This document shows positions 24,624 to 33,552 of a stretch of 64,000 nt of DNA, piece by piece (the first letter of the stretch is position 1; the number at the start of each line of letters is the position of its first letter). A program made the translations under genes and the position numbers. The stretch covers positions 186,001 through 250,000 of the forward strand of contig NZ_CP096980.1 in the NCBI RefSeq assembly GCF_002006355.2, given 5' to 3'. Under the pieces are notes generated by a model. The model was not told where the DNA came from. It searched no databases and saw only the letters and a list, made by a program, of their open reading frames with translations. Origin of the DNA: Clostridium felsineum DSM 794. GTDB lineage: Bacteria; Bacillota; Clostridia; Clostridiales; Clostridiaceae.

Positions 24624-25046
24624 ATGAATATAGCATTTTTTTTAACTCCTAAGAATGAGGTTATATGCGAACAAATAACTTCTACTATGAGACAAGCACT
24701 TGAAAGGATGGAATATCATAGATACACGGCAATTCCTATATTAGATGAAAAGGGAAGATATATTGGAACATTAACAGAGGGAGATTTATTATGGAAACTG
24801 AAAAACACTCCAGAACTTGACTTTCAAACAACAAATAAAGTTTCCATTAGCGAAATACCAAGGCATATGAATAATAAACCAGTGCATATAGATTCTGATA
24901 TAGAAGATCTGATATCAAAATCTGTAAGTCAAAATTTTGTTCCAGTAGTAGATGATAATAATGTGTTTATAGGGATAATAAAGAGAAGTGATATTATGAA
25001 TTATTGCTATTCAGAAATGTTTAAAAAAGCTAAAAAAGAAGCTTAA
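24624..25046 (+). CDS. Two-CBS-domain protein
   Basis: A 140-residue protein made of two CBS domains (about residues 5-60 and 72-135); for example RYTAIPILDEKGRYIGTLTEGDLLW and FVPVVDDNNVFIGIIKRSDIMNY. CBS pairs bind adenosyl nucleotides or similar ligands, and stand-alone pairs act as sensors for unknown partners. ATG 24624 follows AAGAGG at modest distance. The preceding 220 bases hold two 81-nt elements, which may form its leader. A terminator follows directly. Confidence 0.88.
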   Translation: MNIAFFLTPKNEVICEQITSTMRQALERMEYHRYTAIPILDEKGRYIGTLTEGDLLWKLKNTPELDFQTTNKVSISEIPRHMNNKPVHIDSDIEDLISKSVSQNFVPVVDDNNVFIGIIKRSDIMNYCYSEMFKKAKKEA

Positions 25047-25057
25047 ATAAATAGTAA

Positions 25058-25098
25058 GAAGGGAAATCACGTATATTATAATTTCCCTTTCTTTTGTT
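25058..25098 (+). terminator. Terminator after the CBS-domain gene
   Basis: AGAAGGGAAAT (about 25057-25067) pairs with ATTTCCCTTTCTT (25081-25093), followed by TTGTTTTTT. Confidence 0.8.
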
Positions 25099-25218
25099 TT
25101 TTGAAATATTTTACTTAATAAAGTAGCTTTATAAAATGGCTTTATAAAGCTGTAAATATGTGGTATAATATAAATATAAAACATCTGATACAGATAAAAT
25201 ATACAAGGTTGGTGTAAT

Positions 25219-26376
25219 ATGTTTGATATAGACCAAAATTCGAATAAAGGTAAGATACTAAATTTGTTATATAGAAAAAGGGAACTAACTAAACTCGATA
25301 TATCAAATGAGATTGGGGTAAGTGTTCCGACGGTAATATCTAATGTAAATGAATTAATACGAGAAGGGTTTGTAGAAGAATCGGGAGTTGCAATTTCTAC
25401 AGGAGGAAGAAAACCTATAATTGTAAGTTTTCTTCCTAATAGTAGGTATGCTTTTGGAGTAGATATAAATCCAGATAAGGCAAGAGTAATTTTGACTAAT
25501 TTAGATTTGGATATTAAATATGATGCTGAATTTTTAATTAATGAAGTTAGAGATATAGAGTCAGCTATGAAGAAGATTTCAGAGATAATTAAAGAAGCGT
25601 TAGAGTTTACAAAAGTCGATGAAAAAAAAGTACTTGGTATTGGATTTTCACTTCAAGGAACAGTAGATGAGAAGGAACTTGTACTTAAAAGCGCAATCAA
25701 TATAGGAATAAAGGATTGGAATTTTAGAAAATTTGAAAACCTCTTTGAATTCCCTATGTTTATTGAAAATGAAGCTAATGCTGCAGCGCTTGCAGAGCTT
25801 AAAATAGGAATAGCAAAAGAAGAAAGAAATTTAGTATATATATCAGTTTCCAGCGGTTTAGGTACGGGTATAGTAATAGAAGGACAGCTTTATAAAGGAA
25901 AAAACAAAAGGGCAGGAGAAATAGGGCATATGACAATAGTACCACATGGGAAATTGTGTAGATGTGGAAGAAAAGGCTGCTGGGAAATGTATGCATCCCA
26001 AAAAGCGCTTTTAAACGAATTTAATGAATTAAGTGATACAAAGATTGAGAAATTGGAAGACTTTTTTAAACTTTTAGATGCAAGAAATGAAGTTGCAGAA
26101 AAATGTATGGAGAATTATTTAGATGCACTTGCAACAGGGATACAAAATATAGTTCTTATTTTTGATCCGCATTATATAGTTTTGGGTGGAGAAATAAGTG
26201 GATATTCAGATGTTTATTTAGACAGACTTAAGGATAAAATTTTTATCAAAAATGAATTTTATAGTAGAGAAGATTTTAAGTTACTTCCATCTAGACTTAA
26301 AAGTAATTCTTCGATTTTAGGAGCATCATTATTACCTATACAAAAGGCCTTTTTAATAGAAGAGCAAGTAATATAG
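25219..26376 (+). CDS. ROK-family transcriptional regulator (NagC/XylR type)
   Basis: A 385-residue repressor-type protein. The N-terminal winged helix (residues 10-60) includes LTKLDISNEIGVSVPTVISNV. The ROK sugar-kinase fold follows, with the zinc motif CRCGRKGCWE and nucleotide-site glycines in VSSGLGTGIVIEG. NagC/XylR regulators bind a sugar or sugar phosphate and control nearby uptake genes. It lies directly before a sugar ABC importer, with its own terminator between, so it probably controls that importer. No ribosome site is strong before ATG 25219 (AAGGTTGGTGTAAT). Confidence 0.9.
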   Translation: MFDIDQNSNKGKILNLLYRKRELTKLDISNEIGVSVPTVISNVNELIREGFVEESGVAISTGGRKPIIVSFLPNSRYAFGVDINPDKARVILTNLDLDIKYDAEFLINEVRDIESAMKKISEIIKEALEFTKVDEKKVLGIGFSLQGTVDEKELVLKSAINIGIKDWNFRKFENLFEFPMFIENEANAAALAELKIGIAKEERNLVYISVSSGLGTGIVIEGQLYKGKNKRAGEIGHMTIVPHGKLCRCGRKGCWEMYASQKALLNEFNELSDTKIEKLEDFFKLLDARNEVAEKCMENYLDALATGIQNIVLIFDPHYIVLGGEISGYSDVYLDRLKDKIFIKNEFYSREDFKLLPSRLKSNSSILGASLLPIQKAFLIEEQVI

Positions 26377-26380
26377 AGTT

Positions 26381-26418
26381 AAAATACAATATCTTAAATT
26401 TATTAGGTATTGTATTTT
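26381..26418 (+). terminator. Terminator-like hairpin after the ROK gene
   Basis: AAAATACAATA (26381-26391) pairs with TATTGTATTTT (26408-26418) around a 16-nt loop. The stem ends in its own T4 run. Confidence 0.65.
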
Positions 26419-26434
26419 AATAGCTCACCACAAG

Positions 26435-26467
26435 AGAAAACGATACCATCTTATGTAAACGATTAAA
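26435..26467 (+). promoter_or_regulatory. Two cre-like sites before the sugar importer
   Basis: AGAAAACGATACCA (26435-26448) and TGTAAACGATTAAA (26454-26467) each differ from the CcpA cre consensus TGNAANCGNWNNCW at one position. Their centres are 19 bases apart and 30-50 bases before the solute-binding gene. They could serve CcpA or the ROK regulator. Confidence 0.45.
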
Positions 26468-26491
26468 TTAAATTCATGGGGGAATGTTATA

Positions 26492-27886
26492 ATGAGTAAA
26501 TTGCTAAAAAGACTGTGTTTATTTTGCATTGTAACGTGTTTGGTCACCACTACTGTAGGATGCAATTTCATAAAAAGTGATGATTATGATGTAGACTTCT
26601 TTGTTGAAAAATTTGAAATGTTGGATACTTTTAAAGCTATAGCGGCAGATTTTGAAAAAGAAACAGGGTATAAGGTAAAGGTTGAATCACCTTCAAAGGC
26701 AGCAACAATAATAAATGATCGTGTTAGAAATGATGTTGCACCTGATATATTTCAAGTTTATCCTGGACAAACAGCTTATAATATATTTCAAAAAGAAGGT
26801 AAATTAATGGATGTAACTAATTTATCATGCAATAAAAATATAGATAAAGGTGCATTAGATATGTATGCTGTTAAAGATAATAGAGAAAAAAATCATTACT
26901 ATACATTACCTTTAAGCTTCTCTTGTGAAACTTTATATTACAATGAGACATTACTTCATAAGTATGGATATGACAAGCCAGGGCTTTATGGAAAAACAGA
27001 AAATGAGGCGGATAAAAATGGTCAGTATCTACCAAAAACTTGGGAGGATATGAGAAGGCTAGCTGATAAAGTAAACTCAGATAGAAAAGCAGGGATTAAT
27101 AAACTTTCATTATTTGCTTTAAGTGGCTCTGATCCATATCTAATCCATGGTATGCACGAAGCTCTATGGCAGCAAGTTCTTACTAGCACAGAAGATACAA
27201 ATAAGTATTTTTTAAATTCACCTAAAGGAAAGGTAGGTAAATACGAACTTGAGGTATCTGGAAAGAAGCTATCAAATATTGAGTCAAATGGGTACGATTC
27301 AGCCTTTAATAAGGTATCTGATATATTAACTTTTGTTGCAGATAATTCACAAAATAATTATGGAACAGCAAAGGCAGCGGATGCAATAACAGCATTAATA
27401 AAGGAAGAAGGACTTATATTTCCAGCAGGAACTTTTTCTCTTCCACTGATAAGACAGGCTAAGCCTAAGGATGAGATAAGAACTATGCCATTTCCAGGGA
27501 CTACAGATAATAATGCAACCATAATTTCTACAGCCGATTTAGCCTTGTCTGTTAGTAAACAAGCTAAAAACATAAAAGCAGTTAAGGCATTTTTAAATTA
27601 TCTAACTAGTGCTAAGGTATTCCAGAAATATTATGATGTAGATGGAAATAAGACGTCTGTAAAGGGAGTTAACACCAAAGGGAAAACACCTGAGCTTGAA
27701 GGCATAGAAAAATTGTACACAGATCCAAAACACCATGTACCATGGATACACCAATACTGGAAACAAGGTGAATCTCAAATACAAACTTTAACAATAAATT
27801 TTATGATAACTAAAAATAAAAAAGATTTATACAACAGTTTAAATCAGTATTTTGATGTAGAAAAAAGAATGGCAGATGAGAATTAA
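26492..27886 (+). CDS. Sugar ABC transporter substrate-binding lipoprotein (family 1)
   Basis: A 464-residue extracellular solute-binding protein. The signal peptide ends in the lipobox TVGC (Cys at about residue 24). The domain follows the MalE/UgpB class: FKAIAADFEKETGYKVKVE near the start, DIFQVYPGQTAYN and a long helical C-terminal lobe. The start follows TGGGGGAATGTTATA. Two permease genes follow in the same operon but no ATPase gene, so a shared MsmX-type ATPase encoded elsewhere is likely. Sugar unknown, probably an oligosaccharide. Confidence 0.9.
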   Translation: MSKLLKRLCLFCIVTCLVTTTVGCNFIKSDDYDVDFFVEKFEMLDTFKAIAADFEKETGYKVKVESPSKAATIINDRVRNDVAPDIFQVYPGQTAYNIFQKEGKLMDVTNLSCNKNIDKGALDMYAVKDNREKNHYYTLPLSFSCETLYYNETLLHKYGYDKPGLYGKTENEADKNGQYLPKTWEDMRRLADKVNSDRKAGINKLSLFALSGSDPYLIHGMHEALWQQVLTSTEDTNKYFLNSPKGKVGKYELEVSGKKLSNIESNGYDSAFNKVSDILTFVADNSQNNYGTAKAADAITALIKEEGLIFPAGTFSLPLIRQAKPKDEIRTMPFPGTTDNNATIISTADLALSVSKQAKNIKAVKAFLNYLTSAKVFQKYYDVDGNKTSVKGVNTKGKTPELEGIEKLYTDPKHHVPWIHQYWKQGESQIQTLTINFMITKNKKDLYNSLNQYFDVEKRMADEN

Positions 27887-27903
27887 AATTGGGAGGGGTA
27901 ATT

Positions 27904-28767
27904 ATGAAATTGGCAAATAAATATTGGAAGTATGCATTTGTATTACCTATGGTTGTATTATATTTGATATTCTTCATGTATCCTCTAGTACAAGGCATAA
28001 TTGTAAGTTTTACTAGTTGGGATGGATTATCTAGTGTAAAGCATTTTATAGGATTAAAGAACTATATGAACTTATTTAGTGATAACGATTTCGTAAAAAG
28101 TATATCTTTTACCTTAGAACTTACAATTGTGCTTATAGTGATTGAAATTGTTGTTGGACTTGGTATTGCAGTTTTATTAGAAAGAAAAATAAAATTTAAC
28201 AGCTTTTTTAGGACAGCATATTTTTTCCCAGCAGTACTAAGTGGTATGACGGTAAGTCTTATATTCAGTCAAATATTTCAATATGGGATTCCCGAGGTAG
28301 GAAATGGACTTAATATAGCAGCATTAAAATTAAATCCATTATCAAATCATACGGGAGCTTTTATTGCAATTGCATTTGTAATGTTATGGCAAGGGGTAGC
28401 GCTTCCTATATTATTGTTCCTAGCAGGACTCATGAGTGTACCAAAAGACATAATAGAGGCTGCATCTGTTGATGGGGCTACATCAAAGCAGATCTTCTTT
28501 AAAATAAAATTACCATTTCTTTTGCCAACACTTAGTATTGTGTTTATATTAGCATTAAAGGCTGGACTACTTGCCTTTGATCAAATAGTAGCTTTAACTT
28601 ATGGTAGTGTAGATACACAATCGATTGGATTATTATTATATAATGATGCAGTAAGTAGTTTTAGATTTGGATATGCAAATTCAATGGGAACACTTTTATT
28701 TATTGTAATAATAATTCTCTCATTAATTCAAATAAAAGTTTCAAGTAGATATGAGGTGAGACAATAA
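27904..28767 (+). CDS. Sugar ABC transporter permease, MalF/UgpA type
   Basis: A 287-residue protein with six membrane segments. The ATPase-contact EAA loop reads DIIEAASVDGATSKQIFFKIKLPFL. ATG 27904 lies directly behind GGGAGGGGTAATT; the frame opens at TTG 27889 but that leader has no role. It follows the binding-protein gene by 17 bases and overlaps the next permease gene by 1 base (TAATG), so the three are cotranscribed. Confidence 0.93.
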   Translation: MKLANKYWKYAFVLPMVVLYLIFFMYPLVQGIIVSFTSWDGLSSVKHFIGLKNYMNLFSDNDFVKSISFTLELTIVLIVIEIVVGLGIAVLLERKIKFNSFFRTAYFFPAVLSGMTVSLIFSQIFQYGIPEVGNGLNIAALKLNPLSNHTGAFIAIAFVMLWQGVALPILLFLAGLMSVPKDIIEAASVDGATSKQIFFKIKLPFLLPTLSIVFILALKAGLLAFDQIVALTYGSVDTQSIGLLLYNDAVSSFRFGYANSMGTLLFIVIIILSLIQIKVSSRYEVRQ

Positions 28768-29606
28768 TGAAAAGTATGGTGGAAAATAAAAAGACAAATA
28801 TATTAGCCTATAGTATATTGACATTAGGCGCACTACTATTAATATTTTTACCTATATATTTGACCTTGATAGGTTCATTTAAGACAGGTGCAGATACTAT
28901 TGCAGATTTTTTTAGTTTCCCAAAATCCCTTTTCATTAAAAATTATTCGGATGTCTTTAGTTCAGGATTTTCAGGATATTTTTTAAATACAGTGGAAATA
29001 ACGGTTTTTTCGGTTATATTAATATTATTAATTGTTCCGTTAGGTTCCTATGCAATAGTTAGAAGTAAAAATAGTAAATTGTTTAAGTGTATATATATTG
29101 GCTGCTTGCTGGGATTATTTGTGCCTTTTCAAGTATTTATGTTACCACTTACAACTGTTGCAGCTCACCTTCATGCTATGAATAAAATAGGTCTTATATT
29201 TATATATGCAGCTTTAGCAATTCCTCAAACTATGTTTTTATATATAGGATACATGAAAGCAAATCTTCCTATGGAACTTGAGGAAGCAGCATCAATAGAC
29301 GGGTGTGGTAGATTAAAGACATATATAAAAGTTGTGTTTCCACTTCTAAGACCTATAAACGCTACCATAATAATTTTAAATGCACTTTGGATATGGAATG
29401 ACTTTTTACTGCCATTCTTAATACTTGGCGGGGATAATGGAAATTGGACTCTTACACTTTTCCAATATAATTATGTAGCTGCGAATCAGATGAATTATGG
29501 CCCAATGTTTGCGCTGTATATATCATCTATAGTACCAATAATAATTGTTTATATATTATTCCAAAGGCATATTATTGGTGGGATGGTAGAAGGGTCTATA
29601 AAATAG
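28767..29606 (+). CDS. Sugar ABC transporter permease, MalG/UgpE type
   Basis: A 279-residue, six-helix permease partner. The EAA loop reads ELEEAASIDGCGRLKTYIKVVFPLL. The start lies one base inside the previous stop, with GAGGTGA 8 bases upstream. A strong terminator follows, so the operon ends here without an ATPase gene. Confidence 0.93.
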   Translation: MKSMVENKKTNILAYSILTLGALLLIFLPIYLTLIGSFKTGADTIADFFSFPKSLFIKNYSDVFSSGFSGYFLNTVEITVFSVILILLIVPLGSYAIVRSKNSKLFKCIYIGCLLGLFVPFQVFMLPLTTVAAHLHAMNKIGLIFIYAALAIPQTMFLYIGYMKANLPMELEEAASIDGCGRLKTYIKVVFPLLRPINATIIILNALWIWNDFLLPFLILGGDNGNWTLTLFQYNYVAANQMNYGPMFALYISSIVPIIIVYILFQRHIIGGMVEGSIK

Positions 29607-29630
29607 TTAATATAAATATAAAGTGTTCAT

Positions 29631-29666
29631 AACAGCTAGTAAAAAGTTCTAGCTGTTTATTTTTTG
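29631..29666 (+). terminator. Terminator of the sugar importer operon
   Basis: AACAGCTAG (29631-29639) pairs with CTAGCTGTT (29649-29657), followed by TA and T6. Confidence 0.88.
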
Positions 29667-29682
29667 TAGATGTTTTCATATG

Positions 29683-29712
29683 GTTGACTAATCAACTATT
29701 TTATGATAATTT
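29683..29712 (+). promoter_or_regulatory. Promoter with overlapping palindrome, likely MarR autoregulation site
   Basis: TTGACT (29684-29689), a 17-base spacer and TAATTT (29707-29712) form a promoter. GTTGA-CTAA-TCAAC (29683-29696) is a palindrome centred on the -35 box, a usual place for a MarR-family repressor site. The first gene downstream encodes a MarR protein. Confidence 0.6.
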
Positions 29713-29732
29713 ATATTATGGAAGGAGAAATT

Positions 29733-30188
29733 ATGGATATAAATAACTTAGTTAAATTAATTAATTGCATATATAGATGCAATCAAGTTCATCTTGATAA
29801 AAAACTCAAGGATTTAGATCTTACAGTTGGAACATACCCATATCTACTTAGGTTAAGCCACGTGGAAGGGATAAGTCAAAATGATATAAGTAGGGAACTT
29901 AGTGTTGACAAAGCTATGTCAGCTAGAAGTATAAAGAAGCTTATAGAGCTAGGATATATCACAAAGAAGGAAAACGAGGATGATATACGAGCATATAAGC
30001 TTTATTTGACGGATAAAGGTAAAGAAGTAATTCCTAAAATTCTTAATATAATAGGAGAATTGCTTGATATTTTGCTTCAAGGAAGTGATGAAAATGAAGT
30101 AGAAATGTCTATGGAGTTTTTGCAAAAGGTTTTAAATAATGCTAAGGAAAATAGGAAAAATTGTTGTGAAAGGGTGAAAAAGACTTGA
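29733..30188 (+). CDS. MarR-family regulator of the adjacent MFS exporter
   Basis: A 151-residue winged-helix regulator. The DNA-binding part is GISQNDISRELSVDKAMSARSIKKLIELGYI followed by the wing EDDIRAYKLYLTDKGKEV. ATG 29733 is used because GGAAGGAG lies 6 bases before it; the frame extends to 29703 without a ribosome site. The gene overlaps the start of the MFS gene by 4 bases, so the regulator and exporter are coupled. It probably represses its own operon and releases DNA on binding a toxic compound. Confidence 0.88.
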   Translation: MDINNLVKLINCIYRCNQVHLDKKLKDLDLTVGTYPYLLRLSHVEGISQNDISRELSVDKAMSARSIKKLIELGYITKKENEDDIRAYKLYLTDKGKEVIPKILNIIGELLDILLQGSDENEVEMSMEFLQKVLNNAKENRKNCCERVKKT

Positions 30189-31645
30189 ATAAGGAGCAGA
30201 ATGAATTATATAAAAAAAGATGGATAATTTTAGTTACAGTATTGTCAGCAACGCTTATGTCAACCCTTGATGGAAGTATTGTAAATGTAGCACTTCCAAG
30301 TATGGCATCAAGGCTTAATGTTAGTACAGCCTCAGTTCAGTGGGTTGTTACAAGCTTTCTTATAACTGTGGCAGCAACTATATTGATATTTGGAAGACTT
30401 GGAGATATAAAAGGGAAAACGAAAATATTTAAATTTGGAGTTGTTCTTTTTACTCTAGGTTCTCTTTTATGCGGACTTACAAACTCGCTTTTAATACTTG
30501 TTATAGCTAGAGTAATACAGGCAATAGGAGCAGCAGCTACAATGGCAACTAATCAGGGTATAATAACTCAAACTTTTCCTGCAAATGAAAGAGGAAGAGC
30601 ACTTGGACTTTTAGGAACATTTGTAGCATTAGGAGCAATGATAGGACCTCCACTTGGTGGTTTCATAGTTTCTCTTGCAAGTTGGGAATATATATTTTTA
30701 ATTAACATACCAATAGGAATAATTGTTTTTATATTATGTATTAAAGTATTTCCTAAGACAAATGAAAGAATGAATGAAAAAGTAGATGGAGTAGGAGCAG
30801 TTTTATTTACTATATTTACAGTACTATTATTCGGAGCGTTAGTTCAAGGAGAAACTATAGGCTATAGCAATATATATATAATTTTGGCATTTGTTATTTC
30901 AGCAGTAGCACTTATATCATTTTTAATTATTGAAATGAAAAGGAAGCAGCCTTTATTGGATTTAAGTATATTTAAAAATAGTTTGTTTTCTGTTAGTGTT
31001 ATATGTGCATTTACATCATTTACAGCAATTAGTGCTTCAAATATAATACTTCCGTTTTATTTCCAAGATACCTTAAAGTTTTCGGCAGCTATAACTGGAA
31101 TATTCATGGTGGTTTCACCAATAGTTTTAGCTATAGTGGCACCATTTAGCGGATATCTTTCAGATAAAATTGGGTCTGAAATCTTAACACTTATAGGATT
31201 ATTTTTGACAAGTGTAGGTTTATTTCTTATAAGTACATTAACAGCAGCATCACCAGTAGCACTTTTAATGACTTATATAGTAGTGATGACAATAGGAAAT
31301 GGAATGTTCCAAGCACCTAACAATAGTTTAGTTATGTCTACAGTGGATAAAAGTAAGCTTGGAATTGCAGGAAGTGTTAATGCCCTTATAAGAAATTTAG
31401 GCTTTGTTGTTGGTACGTCTTTTGCAACACTTCTTTTATATAACAGAATGAGCAGCAAAATGGGTTATAGAGTTGTAGATTATATAAAAGGTAGAGACGA
31501 TGTTTTCATGTATGGAATGAAATGGGTATATATTGCCGCAGGAGTTTTTTGTATGATGGGAGTAATAATGACAGCTGTTAGATTTTTTAATAGTAAAAAA
31601 AAATCTAAAGATAATTTAGAGAAGTTAAGAGATAAGGCGGTATAG
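30185..31645 (+). CDS. MFS drug exporter, DHA2 (14-TMS) family
   Basis: A 486-residue protein with about 14 membrane segments. The first helix motif LDGSIVNVALPSMA, the motif A-like LIFGRLGDIKGKTKIF and motif C-like GPPLGGFIV are those of EmrB/QacA proton antiporters. It starts at TTG 30185, overlapping the MarR stop codon, with AGGGTGA as ribosome site. An ATG at about 30200 is out of frame. It would expel lipophilic or cationic compounds. Confidence 0.92.
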   Translation: MNKEQNELYKKRWIILVTVLSATLMSTLDGSIVNVALPSMASRLNVSTASVQWVVTSFLITVAATILIFGRLGDIKGKTKIFKFGVVLFTLGSLLCGLTNSLLILVIARVIQAIGAAATMATNQGIITQTFPANERGRALGLLGTFVALGAMIGPPLGGFIVSLASWEYIFLINIPIGIIVFILCIKVFPKTNERMNEKVDGVGAVLFTIFTVLLFGALVQGETIGYSNIYIILAFVISAVALISFLIIEMKRKQPLLDLSIFKNSLFSVSVICAFTSFTAISASNIILPFYFQDTLKFSAAITGIFMVVSPIVLAIVAPFSGYLSDKIGSEILTLIGLFLTSVGLFLISTLTAASPVALLMTYIVVMTIGNGMFQAPNNSLVMSTVDKSKLGIAGSVNALIRNLGFVVGTSFATLLLYNRMSSKMGYRVVDYIKGRDDVFMYGMKWVYIAAGVFCMMGVIMTAVRFFNSKKKSKDNLEKLRDKAV

Positions 31646-31670
31646 TAGATTTTTTATAGTATAAATGATA

Positions 31671-31713
31671 AAATAGTTAAAGATATTTAATTAAATGTCT
31701 TTAACTATTTTTG
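31671..31713 (+). terminator. Terminator after the MFS gene
   Basis: AAATAGTTAAAGA (31671-31683) pairs with TCTTTAACTATTT (31698-31710), followed by TTG. It separates the MFS operon from the second MarR gene. Confidence 0.75.
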
Positions 31714-31732
31714 CTTTAAGGGGGTGAAGGTT

Positions 31733-32161
31733 ATGGAAAAGAAGATAGCATTTATAGCTAATTATATGTGGGGACAGTCTATTAAAAACATTAAGGATGT
31801 ATTATCAGAAGCTGAGATAAGTAATTTTAATATAAATGATTATTATTATTTAACTATGATTTATGAACTTAAAAATCCTAAAATGAGTGAGGTTGCAGAG
31901 AAACTTAAATTAACAAAGCCTGCAATATCAGCTTTGGTTAAAAGACTCTCAAAGAATGAATTAATTACAAAAGTACAATCGGAAAAAGACAAGAGGATCT
32001 ACTATCTAAAATTAACAGGTAAAGCATTAGAAATAATCGAAGGTGATAATAGGATATATGAACAGATATTCAATACCTTAGTAGGAAAATTAGATAATAG
32101 TGAAATTGAAAAGTTAGATAGCTTTCTTGAAGAAATAATTAAGAATATAAAAACTGTTTAA
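31733..32161 (+). CDS. MarR-family regulator of the adjacent SMR exporter
   Basis: A 142-residue winged-helix protein with NPKMSEVAEKLKLTKPAISALVKRLSKNELI and the wing segment EKDKRIYYLKLTGKA. ATG 31733 follows AAGGGGGTGAAGG; a GTG at 31724 lies within that ribosome site. Thirteen bases separate it from an SMR exporter gene, repeating the regulator-plus-exporter plan of the operon just upstream. The two MarR proteins are not close copies. Confidence 0.87.
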   Translation: MEKKIAFIANYMWGQSIKNIKDVLSEAEISNFNINDYYYLTMIYELKNPKMSEVAEKLKLTKPAISALVKRLSKNELITKVQSEKDKRIYYLKLTGKALEIIEGDNRIYEQIFNTLVGKLDNSEIEKLDSFLEEIIKNIKTV

Positions 32162-32174
32162 GGGAGATGTTTTG

Positions 32175-32498
32175 ATGAGTTGGATCTATTTACTTTTAGC
32201 TATAATATTTGAGGTTTCAGGAACAACATTTATGAAACAATCTAATGGTTTTAGTGATTTTAAATATGCTATTGTTATGCTAATTTTTTATGTTTTAAGT
32301 TTAAGTATGCTAACCTTAGCGTTAAAGAAAATAGATATAGGAGTAGCTTATGCTATATGGTCCGCTGTTGGTATAGTTTTAATAGTAACAATAGGTACAG
32401 TGGTATTTAAAGAGACTATTAATTTGTATAAGATAATATTTATTGGATTAATAGTAGTAGGAGTAATAGGACTTAATTTAACCTCAAAGATTCATTAA
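32175..32498 (+). CDS. SMR-family multidrug efflux protein (EmrE/QacE type)
   Basis: A 107-residue protein with four membrane helices. The first helix carries the conserved membrane Glu in LLAIIFEVSGTTFMKQSNGF, which in EmrE exchanges protons for drug. Further family features are the AYAIWSAVGIV segment and the GVIGLNL end. ATG 32175 follows AGGGAG by 8 bases and is preferred to the TTG 32172 next to it. It probably acts as a homodimer. Confidence 0.92.
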   Translation: MSWIYLLLAIIFEVSGTTFMKQSNGFSDFKYAIVMLIFYVLSLSMLTLALKKIDIGVAYAIWSAVGIVLIVTIGTVVFKETINLYKIIFIGLIVVGVIGLNLTSKIH

Positions 32499-32533
32499 TA
32501 AAAATATAAAAGTATGGATACTATTTCAACGCA

Positions 32534-32562
32534 TTGACAAAAACTCTCTCTAATCGTATACT
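32534..32562 (+). promoter_or_regulatory. Strong promoter of the alpha/beta hydrolase gene
   Basis: TTGACA (32534-32539), a 17-base spacer and TATACT (32557-32562). It is close to the sigma-A consensus and lies 43 bases before the gene. Confidence 0.75.
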
Positions 32563-32604
32563 AAATATATATGATTACTAGGTAAAAGCTCAGGGGGGAT
32601 TAAA

Positions 32605-33375
32605 ATGCAGAAGACAGTTGAAATAGAGAGTGAAAATTTAACGTTAAGGGGAGTAATCCATATACCCAATAATATAGAAGAAAAAATGCCAATTGTTATA
32701 ATATATCATGGATTTTGCGGAAATAAGATGGGACCTCATTTTATATTTGTTAAACTAGCACGGACACTGGAAAAATTAGGTATAGCAAGTATTAGATTTG
32801 ATTTTGCTGGAACGGGTGAAAGTGATGGAGATTTTGTAGATATGACTTTTAGCAAGGAGGTATATGATGCTAATGTCATATTGGATTATGTTAAGACTTT
32901 AGATTTCATCGATAAAGAAAGAATTGCTATACTTGGTTTTAGTATGGGGGGTGCTATAGCAAGTGTTGTTGCGGGAGATAGAGGAGATGAAATAAAAACC
33001 TTATGCCTATGGGCACCTGCAGGAAATATGGAAGAGGTTATATTATCAGATGCTTATATTGGAGATAGTTACAATAAAGTTATTGAAACTGGGACTTTTG
33101 ATGTAGAGGGATTATTGCTAGGAAAAGAATTTTTAGAGGATATTCATACGATAGATATATTTGATAGAGCAGCAGCTTACAATAAGGAATCTATAATCAT
33201 TCATGGAAGTAAAGATGAAATAGTACCACTAAGTACATCGGAGAAATATTTAACATTATATAAAGAAAAATCTTCACTAGAATTAGTAAAAGGGGCAAAT
33301 CATATATTTGAGAAAAATAGTTGGGAAAATAGGGTTATTGATATTACAAAACAATATTTAAAGGATAAGTTATGA
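32605..33375 (+). CDS. Alpha/beta hydrolase (esterase/S33-like)
   Basis: A 256-residue cytoplasmic enzyme. The oxyanion motif is YHGFCGN, the nucleophile elbow GFSMGGA (Ser), then an Asp in SKDEIVP and a His in GANHIFEK complete the triad. RFDFAGTGESDGDF is typical of the cinnamoyl-esterase-like group. The natural ester is not known. The gene stands alone with its own strong promoter and starts behind AGGGGGGATTAAA. Confidence 0.88.
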   Translation: MQKTVEIESENLTLRGVIHIPNNIEEKMPIVIIYHGFCGNKMGPHFIFVKLARTLEKLGIASIRFDFAGTGESDGDFVDMTFSKEVYDANVILDYVKTLDFIDKERIAILGFSMGGAIASVVAGDRGDEIKTLCLWAPAGNMEEVILSDAYIGDSYNKVIETGTFDVEGLLLGKEFLEDIHTIDIFDRAAAYNKESIIIHGSKDEIVPLSTSEKYLTLYKEKSSLELVKGANHIFEKNSWENRVIDITKQYLKDKL

Positions 33376-33475
33376 TATTTAAAATACTATAATTACACAT
33401 AAACTATTGAATGTACACTACATATATTCATTAGTTTATTTTTTTATAAAAATTAAGATAAAAGTTAGTTCAAAT

Positions 33476-33491
33476 TCACATATTTTTCACA
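33476..33491 (+). promoter_or_regulatory. Direct repeat TCACA-N6-TCACA before the response regulator gene
   Basis: TCACA at 33476 and at 33487, an 11-base period, as in OmpR-type tandem sites. The same arrangement is found before the glycosyltransferase gene at 35618. Confidence 0.4.
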
Positions 33492-33552
33492 TGGGTTTTT
33501 AAAATATATGTGATAAAATTTTATTTAGCGATATAAAATAGGGGTGATAATT

